A DNA stretch of 64,000 bases. Origin: Komagataeibacter sp. FXV3 (lineage in GTDB: Bacteria > Pseudomonadota > Alphaproteobacteria > Acetobacterales > Acetobacteraceae). The stretch lies in the NCBI RefSeq assembly GCF_015155755.1, contig NZ_VWPI01000018.1, forward strand, positions 1-64,000, written 5' to 3'. Of the stretch, positions 27,818-36,445 are shown in pieces (the first letter of the stretch is position 1; each line of letters starts with the position of its first letter). The notes beneath the pieces were generated by a model, which was given only the letters and a program-made list of their open reading frames with translations, was not told where the DNA came from and did not search any database. A program made the translations under genes and the position numbers.

Positions 27818-28924
27818 ATGACCGATACAGCGAACGCGGTTTCCCACCGTCTGGGTCTGAAGCCCGGTGTGGTGACGGGTGCTGATTACCGCCGCCTGGT
27901 TGAAACCTGCCGGGACGAAGGCTACGCCCTGCCTGCGGTGAACGTCGTGGGCACGGACAGCATCAACGCCGTGCTGGAAGCCGCCGCCCGCAACCGTGCC
28001 GATGTCATCATCCAGCTATCGAATGGGGGCGCGCGTTTTTACGCGGGCGAAGGCATGAAGGACGCGGATCAGGCTCGCGTGCTGGGTGCCGTGGCCGCGG
28101 CGCGTCATGTCCATACGGTGGCGGCCGCCTATGGCGTGTGCGTGATCCTGCATACCGACCATGCCGACCGCAAGCTGCTGCCGTGGATTTCCGGCCTGAT
28201 CGATGCGAGCGAGGAAGCGGTGAAGGAAACCGGCCGGCCGCTGTTCTCCTCGCACATGATTGACCTTTCGGCGGAACCGCTGGAGGACAATATCGCCGAA
28301 TGCGCCACCTTCCTGCGCCGCATGGCCCCGTTGGGCATCGGTCTTGAAATCGAGCTTGGCGTGACGGGTGGCGAGGAAGATGGCGTAGGCCATGACCTCG
28401 ATGACGGCGCGGACAACGCCCATCTCTATACCCAGCCCGAAGACGTGCTGAAGGCGTATGAAGCGCTGTCCCCGCTCGGGTTCGTGACCATTGCCGCGTC
28501 GTTCGGCAATGTGCATGGCGTCTACGCGCCCGGTAATGTCAGGCTGCGGCCCGAAATCCTGCGCAATTCGCAGGCGGCGGTGGCAAAGGTTACGGGGCGG
28601 GGTGAAAAGCCGCTGGCGCTGGTATTCCATGGTGGTTCGGGGTCCGAACAGTCCAAGATTACCGAAGCCGTGTCCTATGGCGTGTTCAAGATGAATATCG
28701 ATACCGATATCCAGTTTGCATTCGCCAGCAGCATTGGCCGCTACGTGCATGAACATGCCGAAGCCTTCAGCCACCAGATCGCACCCGGCACCGGCAAGCC
28801 GACCAAGAAACTGTATGACCCGCGCAAGTGGCTGCGGGTTGGCGAACAGGGGATCGTGGACCGTCTGGAACAGTCCTTTGCCGATCTGGGGGCCACCGGG
28901 CGCACGGTTGCGCGCGCGATCTAG
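27818..28924 (+). CDS. fba: Class II fructose-bisphosphate aldolase
   Basis: This 368-residue zinc aldolase condenses dihydroxyacetone phosphate and glyceraldehyde 3-phosphate into fructose 1,6-bisphosphate, or the reverse. Zinc-ligand histidines are visible in VILHTDHADRK near residue 107, ASFGNVHGVYAPGN near residue 225 and LVFHGGSGSE near residue 268. The length resembles E. coli FbaA. It follows glpX after 48 bases and precedes glpR in the glycerol operon. Together with GlpD, GlpK and GlpX it builds a path from glycerol to fructose 6-phosphate; triose-phosphate isomerase is not in the window. Confidence 0.94.
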   Translation: MTDTANAVSHRLGLKPGVVTGADYRRLVETCRDEGYALPAVNVVGTDSINAVLEAAARNRADVIIQLSNGGARFYAGEGMKDADQARVLGAVAAARHVHTVAAAYGVCVILHTDHADRKLLPWISGLIDASEEAVKETGRPLFSSHMIDLSAEPLEDNIAECATFLRRMAPLGIGLEIELGVTGGEEDGVGHDLDDGADNAHLYTQPEDVLKAYEALSPLGFVTIAASFGNVHGVYAPGNVRLRPEILRNSQAAVAKVTGRGEKPLALVFHGGSGSEQSKITEAVSYGVFKMNIDTDIQFAFASSIGRYVHEHAEAFSHQIAPGTGKPTKKLYDPRKWLRVGEQGIVDRLEQSFADLGATGRTVARAI

Positions 28925-28956
28925 GTTTTGGATGACGCAGTGGAGTAACAGGCAAC

Positions 28957-29715
28957 GTGTCAGCTGAAGAACGCCACCATGAAATTATCACACTGGTGCG
29001 CACCCAGGGTTACGTCTCGAACGAGGAACTGGCCCAGAGGCTGAATGTTGCAGTCCAGACCATCCGCCGTGATGTCAACCTGCTGGCCCGGCGCGGGCTG
29101 GTGGCGCGGCATCATGGCGGGGCGGGGCTGGCCTCGTCGGTCGAGAATATTGCCTATTCCGAACGCCAGGTGCTCAACCGCCGCGCCAAGGAGGCCATCG
29201 GCCACCTTGCCGCCCGGCAGATACCCGACAATTCATCCCTGTTTGTCAGTATCGGCACCACCACGGAAGCCTTTGCCAAGGCATTGCGGCGGCACAAGGC
29301 GCTACGTGTCATTACCAACAACCTGCATGTCGCAACCCCCCTGTCCGCGCAGACGGATTTCCAAGTGATCGTGACGGGGGGACTGGTGCGGTTTTATGAC
29401 GGCGGGATTACCGGTTCCGCCGCCAGCACCTTTATTGAACAGTACCGTACCGACTTCGCGGTAATCGGCATAAGCGGGATCGAGGAAGATGGTACGCTGC
29501 TGGATTTCGATGCAGATGAAATCAGCGTGGCGCAGGCCATGATGCGCAATGCCCGGCGTGTCTACCTGCTGGCGGACCAGACCAAGTTTGGCCGCAGGCC
29601 CATGGGACGGCTGGGACACCTGTCGCATGTCCATGGTTTCTTTACCGACCGGCAACCATCCGAACGCATATGCGCGCTGCTGCGCGAACATGACGTGGAA
29701 CTGCATATCGCCTGA
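28957..29715 (+). CDS. glpR: DeoR-family repressor, GlpR-like
   Basis: This 252-residue DeoR-type regulator has an N-terminal helix-turn-helix (RHHEIITLVRTQGYVSNEEL, then LNVAVQTIRRDVNLLARRG) and a sugar-phosphate-sensing C-terminal domain (SIGTTTEAFAKAL near residue 90, and FAVIGISGIEEDGTLLDFD). It starts at GTG, with GGAG about 12 bases upstream. It is the last gene of the glycerol operon, so it would be autoregulated. Its likely sites are the two ATGTTC/GAACAT palindromes in front of glpF and glpD, relieved by glycerol 3-phosphate as in other GlpR proteins. Confidence 0.92.
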   Translation: MSAEERHHEIITLVRTQGYVSNEELAQRLNVAVQTIRRDVNLLARRGLVARHHGGAGLASSVENIAYSERQVLNRRAKEAIGHLAARQIPDNSSLFVSIGTTTEAFAKALRRHKALRVITNNLHVATPLSAQTDFQVIVTGGLVRFYDGGITGSAASTFIEQYRTDFAVIGISGIEEDGTLLDFDADEISVAQAMMRNARRVYLLADQTKFGRRPMGRLGHLSHVHGFFTDRQPSERICALLREHDVELHIA

Positions 29716-29747
29716 TGGACGGGGGCGGGCGTGACCGCCCCCGTCCA
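29716..29747. terminator. Strong hairpin between glpR and the convergent SDR gene
   Basis: TGGACGGGGGCGG and CCGCCCCCGTCCA form a perfect 13-bp stem with a 6-base loop. It starts right after the glpR stop and ends 5 bases from the SDR stop. There is no T run on either side, but the stability and position fit a shared transcript end. Confidence 0.65.
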
Positions 29748-29752
29748 TGGCG

Positions 29753-30514
29753 TTACTGCGCCAGATACCCGCCATCAACCGGCAGGACCGCGCCAGTGAT
29801 GAATGACGCGTCATCGGATGCCAGGAACAGGATCGCGCTGGCGATTTCCGCAGGCTTGCCCATGCGTCCCATCGGGTGCATCTCGACCACCTTGCGGATG
29901 GCGTCCGCATCCATTTTAGCCACTGCCGGGGTATCGATCGTGCCGGGTGCCACGGCATTGACACGTACGCCCTTGTCCGCAAGGTCGATGGCGAGATGCT
30001 TGGTAATGCCCGATGCCACGAACTTGGCCGGTCCATAGACCGCCTGTCCTTTCTGCCCGGCAAAGGCGGAAATGGAGGACAGGCAGACAATCGCACCCTG
30101 TCCGGCATGCACCATCTCGGCGGCGGCGTACTTGCAGCTCAGGAACATGCCGCGTGCGTCCACCGCCATGGTATGGTCCCACAGATCCGCCGTGGCGGTG
30201 GCCAGGTCGGCTTCAGGAATGACGCCCGCATTGGCGACAAGAATGTCGATCCGGCCGAAATGCTTCATGGTTTCATGGACCACGCGCTTGATATCCGCCT
30301 CGCTTGTGACATCGGCGGGAACCGAAATCACGGGCACCCCGCTTTTTTCAAACTGGCTGACCAGTTCATCCAGCGCATCGGTATTGAGGTCGGTCAGCGC
30401 CAGTCGCGCGCCCTCTGCCGCGAAGCGTTCGGCCGTGGCCCGACCGATCCCGCTTGCGGCACCGGTAATAAGGGCGACCTTGTCCTGAATGCGTCCATGT
30501 GGGGTGGCGGTCAT
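29753..30514 (-). CDS. Short-chain dehydrogenase/reductase (SDR)
   Basis: This 253-residue classical SDR oxidoreductase has the cofactor motif TGAASGIGRA (residues about 17-26), NAGV near residue 95, the catalytic Ser in LSSISAF near 145 and the Tyr-x3-Lys pair in YGPAK near 160. The Asp in LALTDLN after the second strand favours NAD over NADP. The C-terminus (ITGAVLPVDGGYLAQ) is typical. It is convergent with the glycerol operon. It may act on a sugar or polyol, but the sequence does not fix the substrate. Confidence 0.88.
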   Translation of the reverse strand: MTATPHGRIQDKVALITGAASGIGRATAERFAAEGARLALTDLNTDALDELVSQFEKSGVPVISVPADVTSEADIKRVVHETMKHFGRIDILVANAGVIPEADLATATADLWDHTMAVDARGMFLSCKYAAAEMVHAGQGAIVCLSSISAFAGQKGQAVYGPAKFVASGITKHLAIDLADKGVRVNAVAPGTIDTPAVAKMDADAIRKVVEMHPMGRMGKPAEIASAILFLASDDASFITGAVLPVDGGYLAQ

Positions 30515-30922
30515 GGTTTCTCCTGCTGTCCTGTCATTGATTTCAGTATGTTGGCATAGCTGTTGCGTCTGCCGTTATGCGGGCTAACGTCGGGAATGGA
30601 TAGATGTTGCCCGTCATGTTCGCTGCTCGGGGCTGCTGCGCGAGGGATGGGGGTGAGGGGATCTATGACGCCCCGATGCAATAGATCGGGTTCTTTTGAT
30701 CGCCTGTGCCGATATCCCGTTTTTTCGCGCTCTGGCGCGGAAAATGGGGGGCGTGGATGACAGGTTGTTGCGCCTTCGTACCTAAATCCGTACCAGCGCA
30801 TGTTTCGGGCACGGGCTGGATTGCCTATAATCCCGTCAACGTGGTTTGTATGGCTGTGGCGTATCGGGGTTTTCCATGTGGGGGCCGGAGCGCCGTGCGA
30901 GCGGGTTTGGAGCATTATCGAG
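30515..30922. other. 408-base space before the first ndh gene
   Basis: I find no credible gene here; the short frames have no ribosome site or family likeness. A perfect TATAAT at 30826-30831, about 92 bases before the ndh start, is a possible -10 element, with a weak TTTCGG 17 bases upstream. The left end must hold the SDR promoter. Confidence 0.4.
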
Positions 30923-32209
30923 ATGGCACAAAAGTTTCGGATCGTTATTGTAGGCGGTGGTGTGGCCGGGCTTGCGCTGGCGACACGGCTGGGCAATTCG
31001 GTCGGACGCGCGGGGCGGGCGGAGATCACATTGGTGGACAAGAGCTTCGCCCATGTGTGGAAGCCGATGCTGCACTGCTTTGCCGCTGGCACGGCCGCGA
31101 ATGAAAATGACCGCATAAGCTTCATGTCACAGGCCAGCCGCCATCATTTCGAATTCTGGCCTGGTGAGATCACGGCCCTTGACCGTCAGGCCAAGACCAT
31201 TTCGCTGGCCCCCATCAAGGACCCGCTGACCGGTGAGCAGGTGGTGGACGCCCGCACGCTGGATTATGACGCGGTGGTCCTGTCCATCGGCAGCCGGGCG
31301 AATGATTTCGGCACGCCAGGTGTGGCCGAACACTGCATGTTCATCGACAATCTGGTGGATGCGAACGGTTTCAATGACCGCTTTCGCATGGAACTGCTGC
31401 GGGCGTTTGCCAATCATCAGGAACTGGATATCGCCATTGTCGGCGGTGGCGCCACCGGCACGCAGCTGGCGGCGGAACTGCACAAGGCGCTGGATCTGGC
31501 ATCGCTTTACAGTTTCGGCCAGAAACCGCCCAAGCTGCGCATCACCCTGCTGGAAGCCGGGCCGCGCATCCTGCCGGCATTCCCTGAATCCGTATCGGAT
31601 GCGGCCGTCAAGCAGCTTGAGGCTATCGGTGTCGATGTCCGGGCGGGTGCCATGGTCAGTGGCGCGGATGAAAACGGCTTTATCCTGAAGGACGGTAGCC
31701 GTGTTCCGGCAACGCTGCGGGTTTGGGCTGCGGGCGTGAAGGCACCGGATGTGACAAAGCAGTTTGGCGGGCTGAAGCTGTCGCGTTCCGGCCAGCTTGA
31801 GGTCAGGCCGACGCTACAGGTCATGGAGGATGACAACATCTTTGCCATGGGCGACTGTGCCTTCATTGCTGAAAAACCCGTCGCCCCGACCGCGCAGGCC
31901 GCCCGCCAGCAGGCGCACCACCTGGCCAAGGCATTGCCTGCATGGATGATGAGCGGCCAGCCGCTGCCCGCCTTCACCTTCCATAACAAGGGGGCTGTCG
32001 TGGCGCTGGGGGACTATAATGGCTGGGGCACGTTCCCCGGCGGTACGGTGTTTGGCGGTGGCTGGCTGCATGGGCTGTCGGCGCGGATGGTACATCTCAT
32101 GCTGTATCGCCAGCATCAGTTTGAACTGTATGGGCCGGTGCGTGGCACGATTTCGTGCCTTGTGGACTGGCTGGATGTATTCGTGCGCCCTTCCGTTCGG
32201 CTGGACTGA
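30923..32209 (+). CDS. ndh: Type II NADH dehydrogenase (NDH-2), paralogue 1
   Basis: This 428-residue FAD enzyme is aligned by eye with E. coli Ndh. It oxidises NADH and reduces quinone at the cytoplasmic face of the inner membrane without pumping protons. Motifs are the FAD-binding IVIVGGGVAGLALATRLG (residues 6-23), LVDKSFAHVWKPMLH, the NADH-binding IAIVGGGATGTQLAAELH near residue 170, WAAGVKAPD near 270 and IFAMGDCAF near 310. The ATG at 30923 has GGAG upstream. A second gene of nearly the same sequence lies 10 kb away at 40938. A palindromic element follows. Confidence 0.93.
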   Translation: MAQKFRIVIVGGGVAGLALATRLGNSVGRAGRAEITLVDKSFAHVWKPMLHCFAAGTAANENDRISFMSQASRHHFEFWPGEITALDRQAKTISLAPIKDPLTGEQVVDARTLDYDAVVLSIGSRANDFGTPGVAEHCMFIDNLVDANGFNDRFRMELLRAFANHQELDIAIVGGGATGTQLAAELHKALDLASLYSFGQKPPKLRITLLEAGPRILPAFPESVSDAAVKQLEAIGVDVRAGAMVSGADENGFILKDGSRVPATLRVWAAGVKAPDVTKQFGGLKLSRSGQLEVRPTLQVMEDDNIFAMGDCAFIAEKPVAPTAQAARQQAHHLAKALPAWMMSGQPLPAFTFHNKGAVVALGDYNGWGTFPGGTVFGGGWLHGLSARMVHLMLYRQHQFELYGPVRGTISCLVDWLDVFVRPSVRLD

Positions 32210-32221
32210 TTGAAAATCATG

Positions 32222-32275
32222 AGAAGTTTTTGGCGACGCCTTTTTGAAAAAAAAGGCGGCGCTCAAAAACTTTTA
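32222..32275. repeat. Dispersed palindromic element, copy E (short form)
   Basis: This reduced copy has only one inner hairpin: GAAGTTTTTGGCG, GCCTTTTTGAAAAAAAAGGCGGC, then CTCAAAAACTTTT. It lies between the convergent ndh and Rrf2 genes. Confidence 0.8.
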
Positions 32276-32294
32276 TCTTTTAGAAAATAGCAGT

Positions 32295-32747
32295 TTATAT
32301 CGAAAAATTGGCTGGACTGCCGGGCGGGCGCTGCAGGCCGCGTGTTTCGGCCTGCCGCACGAAGTCATGCAATGTGACCTTGCTGTATTCGTGGGTCAGA
32401 AGACCTTCCATCTGGTCCAGAAAGGGCCGGACAACCGTATTGAACAGCGTGCCCTGACGTCGTTCGGCCGGGGCGTCGTCATGCATCGTGGCCCGGTATA
32501 TATCCGCCAGCAGGATTTCACCTGCCGGATGGCCCAGCCGGTAGCCCCCATGCGGGCCACGCACGCCCTGCAACAGACCGGACCGGGCAAGGGATTGTAC
32601 GATGGGTTCGATCCCACGCCGTGCCAGACCGGAGCGGTCCGCGATATCGATCGTGCTGACCGGCCGACCGGCAATGCTGTAAAACGCCACGTCCAGCATG
32701 ATGATCAGGGCAGTGGCGGTCCGGTCACGTACGCTGTGCATGGGCAT
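32295..32747 (-). CDS. Rrf2-family transcriptional regulator without cysteines
   Basis: This 150-residue Rrf2-type winged helix-turn-helix protein shows the family pattern YSIAGRPVSTIDIADRSGLA near residues 23-42, RGIEPIVQSLARSGLLQGVRG and GGYRLGHPAGEILLADIYRA. It contains no cysteine at all, so it cannot carry the iron-sulfur cluster of IscR or NsrR. It is 9 bases downstream of metI in the metQNI operon, with AGGGGG before its start. Cluster-free Rrf2 proteins such as CymR control sulfur-amino-acid genes, so a role in methionine or cysteine control is plausible. Confidence 0.85.
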   Translation of the reverse strand: MPMHSVRDRTATALIIMLDVAFYSIAGRPVSTIDIADRSGLARRGIEPIVQSLARSGLLQGVRGPHGGYRLGHPAGEILLADIYRATMHDDAPAERRQGTLFNTVVRPFLDQMEGLLTHEYSKVTLHDFVRQAETRGLQRPPGSPANFSI

Positions 32748-32756
32748 GGCCCCCTG

Positions 32757-33410
32757 TCAGGTATGGCGCAGGTGATTGGAAATTGCGTTCCCGATAGTTT
32801 GTAGCAACGCGACAAAGACAATCAGGACCAGTACCACCAGCGTCATGATTTCCGTATTGAAACGCTGGTAGCCGTAACGGATGGCGACATCACCCAGTCC
32901 GCCTGCGCCCACCGCCCCGGCCATGGCCGATGCCCCGGTCAGCGTAATCAGGGTAACGGTCAGGCCCGCGACAAGTCCGGGCAGGGCTTCGGGGATCAGG
33001 ACATGGCGGACGATCATCCACCGGGTGCCGCCCATGGTCCGTACCGCGTCAACCAGTGCCGGGTCTACTTCGCGCAGCGAGACTTCGGCAATGCGGGCGA
33101 AATACGGTATGGCCGCAAGCGATAGCGGCACGATGGCCGCCGTGGTCCCAAGCGACGTGCCCACGATCATGCGGGTGACGGGAATAAGGATCACCAGCAG
33201 GATGATGAAGGGAATGGCACGCAGCATGTCAATGACCAGCCCCAGCAGGCGCGCCACGGGCGGGCAGGGCAGCAGGCCGTCCCGGCGGGTGGCCACCATG
33301 ACCAGCGCCAGCGGCAGGCCGCCAATTACGGCTACAAGCCCCGATATCAGCACCATCTGCGCTGTTTCCCACGTTGCGCGCAGGATCAGGTCAAAGATCA
33401 GCCGGGACAT
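32757..33410 (-). CDS. metI: D-/L-methionine ABC transporter, permease
   Basis: This 217-residue inner-membrane permease of the MetI family has about five hydrophobic helices and the ATPase-contact loop EVDPALVDAVRTMGGTRWMIVRHVLIPEALPG-type region near residues 120-150. Length matches E. coli MetI. The ATG at 33408-33410 begins MSRLIFD; an upstream TTG in the same frame is less likely. It overlaps the metN end by 20 bases. Order on the strand is metQ, metN, metI, then the Rrf2 gene. Confidence 0.93.
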   Translation of the reverse strand: MSRLIFDLILRATWETAQMVLISGLVAVIGGLPLALVMVATRRDGLLPCPPVARLLGLVIDMLRAIPFIILLVILIPVTRMIVGTSLGTTAAIVPLSLAAIPYFARIAEVSLREVDPALVDAVRTMGGTRWMIVRHVLIPEALPGLVAGLTVTLITLTGASAMAGAVGAGGLGDVAIRYGYQRFNTEIMTLVVLVLIVFVALLQTIGNAISNHLRHT

Positions 33411-34425
33411 AACCAAGAACTTTCAATGAGGGGTCGAGGCCATGGAGGAAATCGCGGATTTCGGCTGGATAATCGCTCAGGCACACAATCATGTCGGTAA
33501 AGGGCTGACCCGCGATTTCGCTGGTCCCACCCGCCAGTATGGTGGCGTCCACCCCGAAACGCCGTCCCAGGGTGGACAGCACTGGTTGCCCTGCCGCTGC
33601 TCCGCCCATGCGCAGGCGTATGACAATGCGCGCGCCGGCGCAGTCTGTATCGGCCAGTCTGGCGCGGATGGCGGGGGGTACCTGCGGCTGTGTTTCCGAC
33701 AGGAGCGCCTGTGTCACGGGTGAACGCGCATCCGCGCCCAGAATATCCAGCGTCGGGCCGTTTTCCACCACGCGGCCATGATCCAGGACGACCAGATGGG
33801 TCGCAATCCGGCGGATGACATCCATTTCATGGGTAATCATGATGATGGTCAGGCCCAGTTCGCGGTTGATGCGGGCCAGCAGGTCAAGGATGGATGTCGT
33901 TGTTTCAGGATCAAGGGCGGATGTCGCTTCATCACACAGCAGTAGGGCAGGTGCGTTGGCCAGTGCACGGGCGATGCCTACGCGCTGTTTCTGCCCACCC
34001 GATAGCTGCGCCGGCCATTTATGGCCATGATCCGACAGCCCGACGAGGGAAAGCAGTTCGGTAATCCGTGCCGCCCGCCGCGCGCGCGGCATGCCCGCGA
34101 TTTCAAGCGGCAGGCTGATATTACCCGCCACCGTGCGGGAACCCAGCAGATTGAAATGCTGGAATACAAACCCGATCCTGCGCCGCAGGCCAATCAGTTG
34201 CGACAGGGGCAGGGTGGTCAGGTCGTGTCCCTCGATCATGATATGACCGGTATCGGGCCGGTCCAGCGCACCAAGGCAGCGCAGCAGGGAACTCTTGCCC
34301 GCGCCCGATCGGCCAATCACGCCCAGTATTTCGCCCTGTGCCACGGTGAAGCTTATGTCATCCAGCGCAAGGTGGCCGCCAAAGCTGCGGCTGATATTGC
34401 TGACCTGGACCAGTGCTACGTCCAT
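33391..34425 (-). CDS. metN: D-/L-methionine ABC transporter, ATP-binding protein
   Basis: This 344-residue ATPase has Walker [10 protein letters not shown] near residue 40, signature LSGGQKQR near 140 and Walker [13 protein letters not shown] near 160, followed by a C-terminal NIL regulatory domain (residues about 270-340) typical of MetN. The signature and spacing fit methionine importers, in which methionine binds the NIL domain and inhibits transport. The ATG at 34425 overlaps the metQ end by 10 bases; the longer frame upstream is within metQ and not MetN-like. Confidence 0.94.
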   Translation of the reverse strand: MDVALVQVSNISRSFGGHLALDDISFTVAQGEILGVIGRSGAGKSSLLRCLGALDRPDTGHIMIEGHDLTTLPLSQLIGLRRRIGFVFQHFNLLGSRTVAGNISLPLEIAGMPRARRAARITELLSLVGLSDHGHKWPAQLSGGQKQRVGIARALANAPALLLCDEATSALDPETTTSILDLLARINRELGLTIIMITHEMDVIRRIATHLVVLDHGRVVENGPTLDILGADARSPVTQALLSETQPQVPPAIRARLADTDCAGARIVIRLRMGGAAAGQPVLSTLGRRFGVDATILAGGTSEIAGQPFTDMIVCLSDYPAEIRDFLHGLDPSLKVLGYVPADL

Positions 34426-35237
34426 GCTGGCACGACCGAACCGTGGAAGATCGTCTCGATCGCCGTGCGGGTGGACGGCTGGTGGACCGCATTGACCAGT
34501 GGCGTCACCCACGGTGCCTTCGCATCGGCCGCATTGACGGCAATGAAGTTGACGTACGGGTTGTCTTGCAGGGATTCCTGCCCGATTTTCTGTTTCTGCA
34601 GGTCAATTTCCGCCTTCAGCGCCCAGTTGGTATTGACGACGGCTGCATCCAGGTCGGGCAGGGAGCGCCCGACAATCCCGGCATCCAGTTCATGAAATGT
34701 CAGGTTGCGCGGATTGTCGGTAATATCCAGCGGGGTCGGCAGCAGGCCCGCAGAAGGTGCAAGCCTGATCAGTCCCAGCGTTTCGAGCAGATGCAGCGCG
34801 CGGCCTTCATTACTGGGATCGTTCGGCACCCCGATCACAGCGTTCCGTGGCAGCTCGGTCACCGACTTCCAGCGTGCCGAATACAGCCCGATGGGCGAAA
34901 AATAGGTATTTCCGACTGCAACGATGTCATATCCGCGCGCGGCGATCTGCGCCTGCAGGAAGGGACCGTGCTGGAAGGCATTGGCATCAATTTCATGCTC
35001 GGCCAGAGCTTCGTCAGGGGTGTTGTAGTCGGAAAATGTCACGATGGAGAGGTCCAGCCCCTCCTTCGCGGCGTTGGCGGTGATGACACGCCACAGATCC
35101 TCATCCTCGCCCGCCATGATCCCGATGCGCAACCGTCTGGCATCCGCTGCCTGTGCTGCATGGATCATGGGCAGGCAGGTTACCGTCCCCAGCAGGGTAA
35201 GGGCGTGTCTTCTTGTGATGGGGGCGTTCAGTTTCAT
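34416..35237 (-). CDS. metQ: Methionine-binding protein MetQ (NLPA family)
   Basis: This 273-residue periplasmic binding protein of the NLPA family would capture methionine for MetNI. The chosen ATG (35235-35237) follows AGGAA and starts a signal sequence (TRRHALTLLGTVTCLPMIHAAQA). I see no convincing lipobox Cys, so it may be a soluble periplasmic protein rather than a lipoprotein; the Arg-Arg pair hints at Tat export, weakly. Family motifs include FSDYNTPDEALAEHEIDANAFQHGPFLQ (from about residue 70) and DPSNEGRALHLLE. It is the first gene of the operon. Confidence 0.92.
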   Translation of the reverse strand: MKLNAPITRRHALTLLGTVTCLPMIHAAQAADARRLRIGIMAGEDEDLWRVITANAAKEGLDLSIVTFSDYNTPDEALAEHEIDANAFQHGPFLQAQIAARGYDIVAVGNTYFSPIGLYSARWKSVTELPRNAVIGVPNDPSNEGRALHLLETLGLIRLAPSAGLLPTPLDITDNPRNLTFHELDAGIVGRSLPDLDAAVVNTNWALKAEIDLQKQKIGQESLQDNPYVNFIAVNAADAKAPWVTPLVNAVHQPSTRTAIETIFHGSVVPAWT

Positions 35238-35752
35238 TTCATTCCTGATTCGGATGACTGTTTCTGCCGTGGAAAAACCGGCATTGCGTTTCATACGATG
35301 GCGCATGGCAGTCGCCATGGACTGATCCGGGTTTTAGGTAACGTTCCTGCCTGTTGGTGTGCGGATTGATGGGCGCATGAAAATACAATTTTTTATGCTG
35401 GTCAACATTAATCACGAAATTATAAGTTAATTTTTTCGGAAAAAAGGCTGCTTCCTGATTGCCAAAAGGGACCGGGGCGGTGTTGTGATAGCCATGAATA
35501 TCATGGCCTACTCATTGAAAATAAAAAATATCGTTATGTTGATGCCGGATTGTCCCGTAAAAAACACCATCATACAGTGAATAGTCTTGAGATACGCAAA
35601 CACCCCGTTTTCTATCCTGCCAGCATCCGGTCCGATCATATTTGATGTTCTGGTGTGGTGGGATAATCTGCGCACCATCATGGATCTGGCCCCCTGTTCT
35701 TGGGGCAAGAGCGCAGCAATGCGGGGCATCCGGTTCATGGTCTGCCCTTAAA

Positions 35753-35881
35753 GAGATTGTTTGAAACAACGTATGGATAACTAAAATAAAAGGTCTTGGA
35801 TGTTTTTTTTGCAAAAAGTTTCACCAAAAATGCTTTATAATTGATACGATATTGCAAAGGTTGGTTTTTCAAGCCGTTTCT
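35753..35881. repeat. Dispersed palindromic element, decayed copy I
   Basis: The left end GAGATTGTTTGAAAC resembles the 15-bp terminal repeat of copy F, and the right end TTTTTCAAGCCGTTTCT resembles its partner. The core keeps TTTTTTTTGCAAAAAG and CACCAAAAA. One hairpin and part of the outer stem are lost. Confidence 0.6.
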
Positions 35882-36196
35882 GAATGGATGTGCGCGGGCC
35901 TGCTATAAGGGACGTTTCAGGGATCCATACCCGCGGGAAAGAAAAGCGCATTTGATAGCGTGGAATAATTCACGAATATGATCGTATGATAAGTCTGCGC
36001 CTTCGTTGTCACATACTTCTGGCATAGGGGAACAGTATGGTTGTCCCTGCCGTTAACGAAGCATGGGGCGGATTGCATTCCGTACAGACAGAATCATAAA
36101 TATTCTTTTTATATCAACAGAATATAGGGAAATATCATTCTGGCGCAGTATGCATGATACCTGCATGTATGAATGTTTCCATCCCTTTTGGGACAA

Positions 36197-36215
36197 CAGG
36201 GATCTATGATCCCTG
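36197..36215. promoter_or_regulatory. Perfect 8-3-8 palindrome upstream of the alginate-type porin
   Basis: CAGGGATC-TAT-GATCCCTG is a 19-bp perfect inverted repeat, 231 bases before the porin start. It looks like an operator; the protein is unknown. Confidence 0.4.
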
Positions 36216-36445
36216 GCCAATGATGGATACGGGTATATAGTACGATCCTTATCGTTTTATATGCGACAAAAATGTCTCCCGCCATTTTTATGTTCCATTT
36301 CAAAAATAAAATATAATGTTTTATAACAGATGGTTAATGGAAAGTTTTCCGATATTTTACGTATTTTGAACGCTCACGAAGGGGAATATAAAAATGCGTC
36401 ATTGACGTGTTTTTAATTACATAATACGTAAATAAACAGTGCTTA

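Larger units (their letters stand above)
35238..36445. other. 1.2-kb gene-poor, AT-rich region
   Basis: This divergent space between metQ and the porin gene has no frame that looks like a real protein; small frames lack ribosome sites. It contains a decayed palindromic element (35753-35881) and a perfect 8-3-8 palindrome at 36197-36215. Base composition is much more AT-rich than the neighbours, especially 36061-36440. It may hold long regulatory DNA, an undetected small RNA or remnants of lost genes. Confidence 0.5.

Noticed and set aside
26204-27847. A 547-codon open frame on the minus strand across glpK and glpX
   Set aside because: Antisense to two certain enzymes, His- and Gln-rich shadow sequence, no ribosome site.
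35238-35460. A SAM riboswitch in front of metQ
   Set aside because: I looked for SAM-I and SAM-II conserved cores upstream of metQ and found none convincing by eye.
35508-35814. Short minus-strand frames next to repeat copy I, considered as a transposase remnant
   Set aside because: No DDE or other transposase motif could be recognised, and the frames are short and overlap one another.
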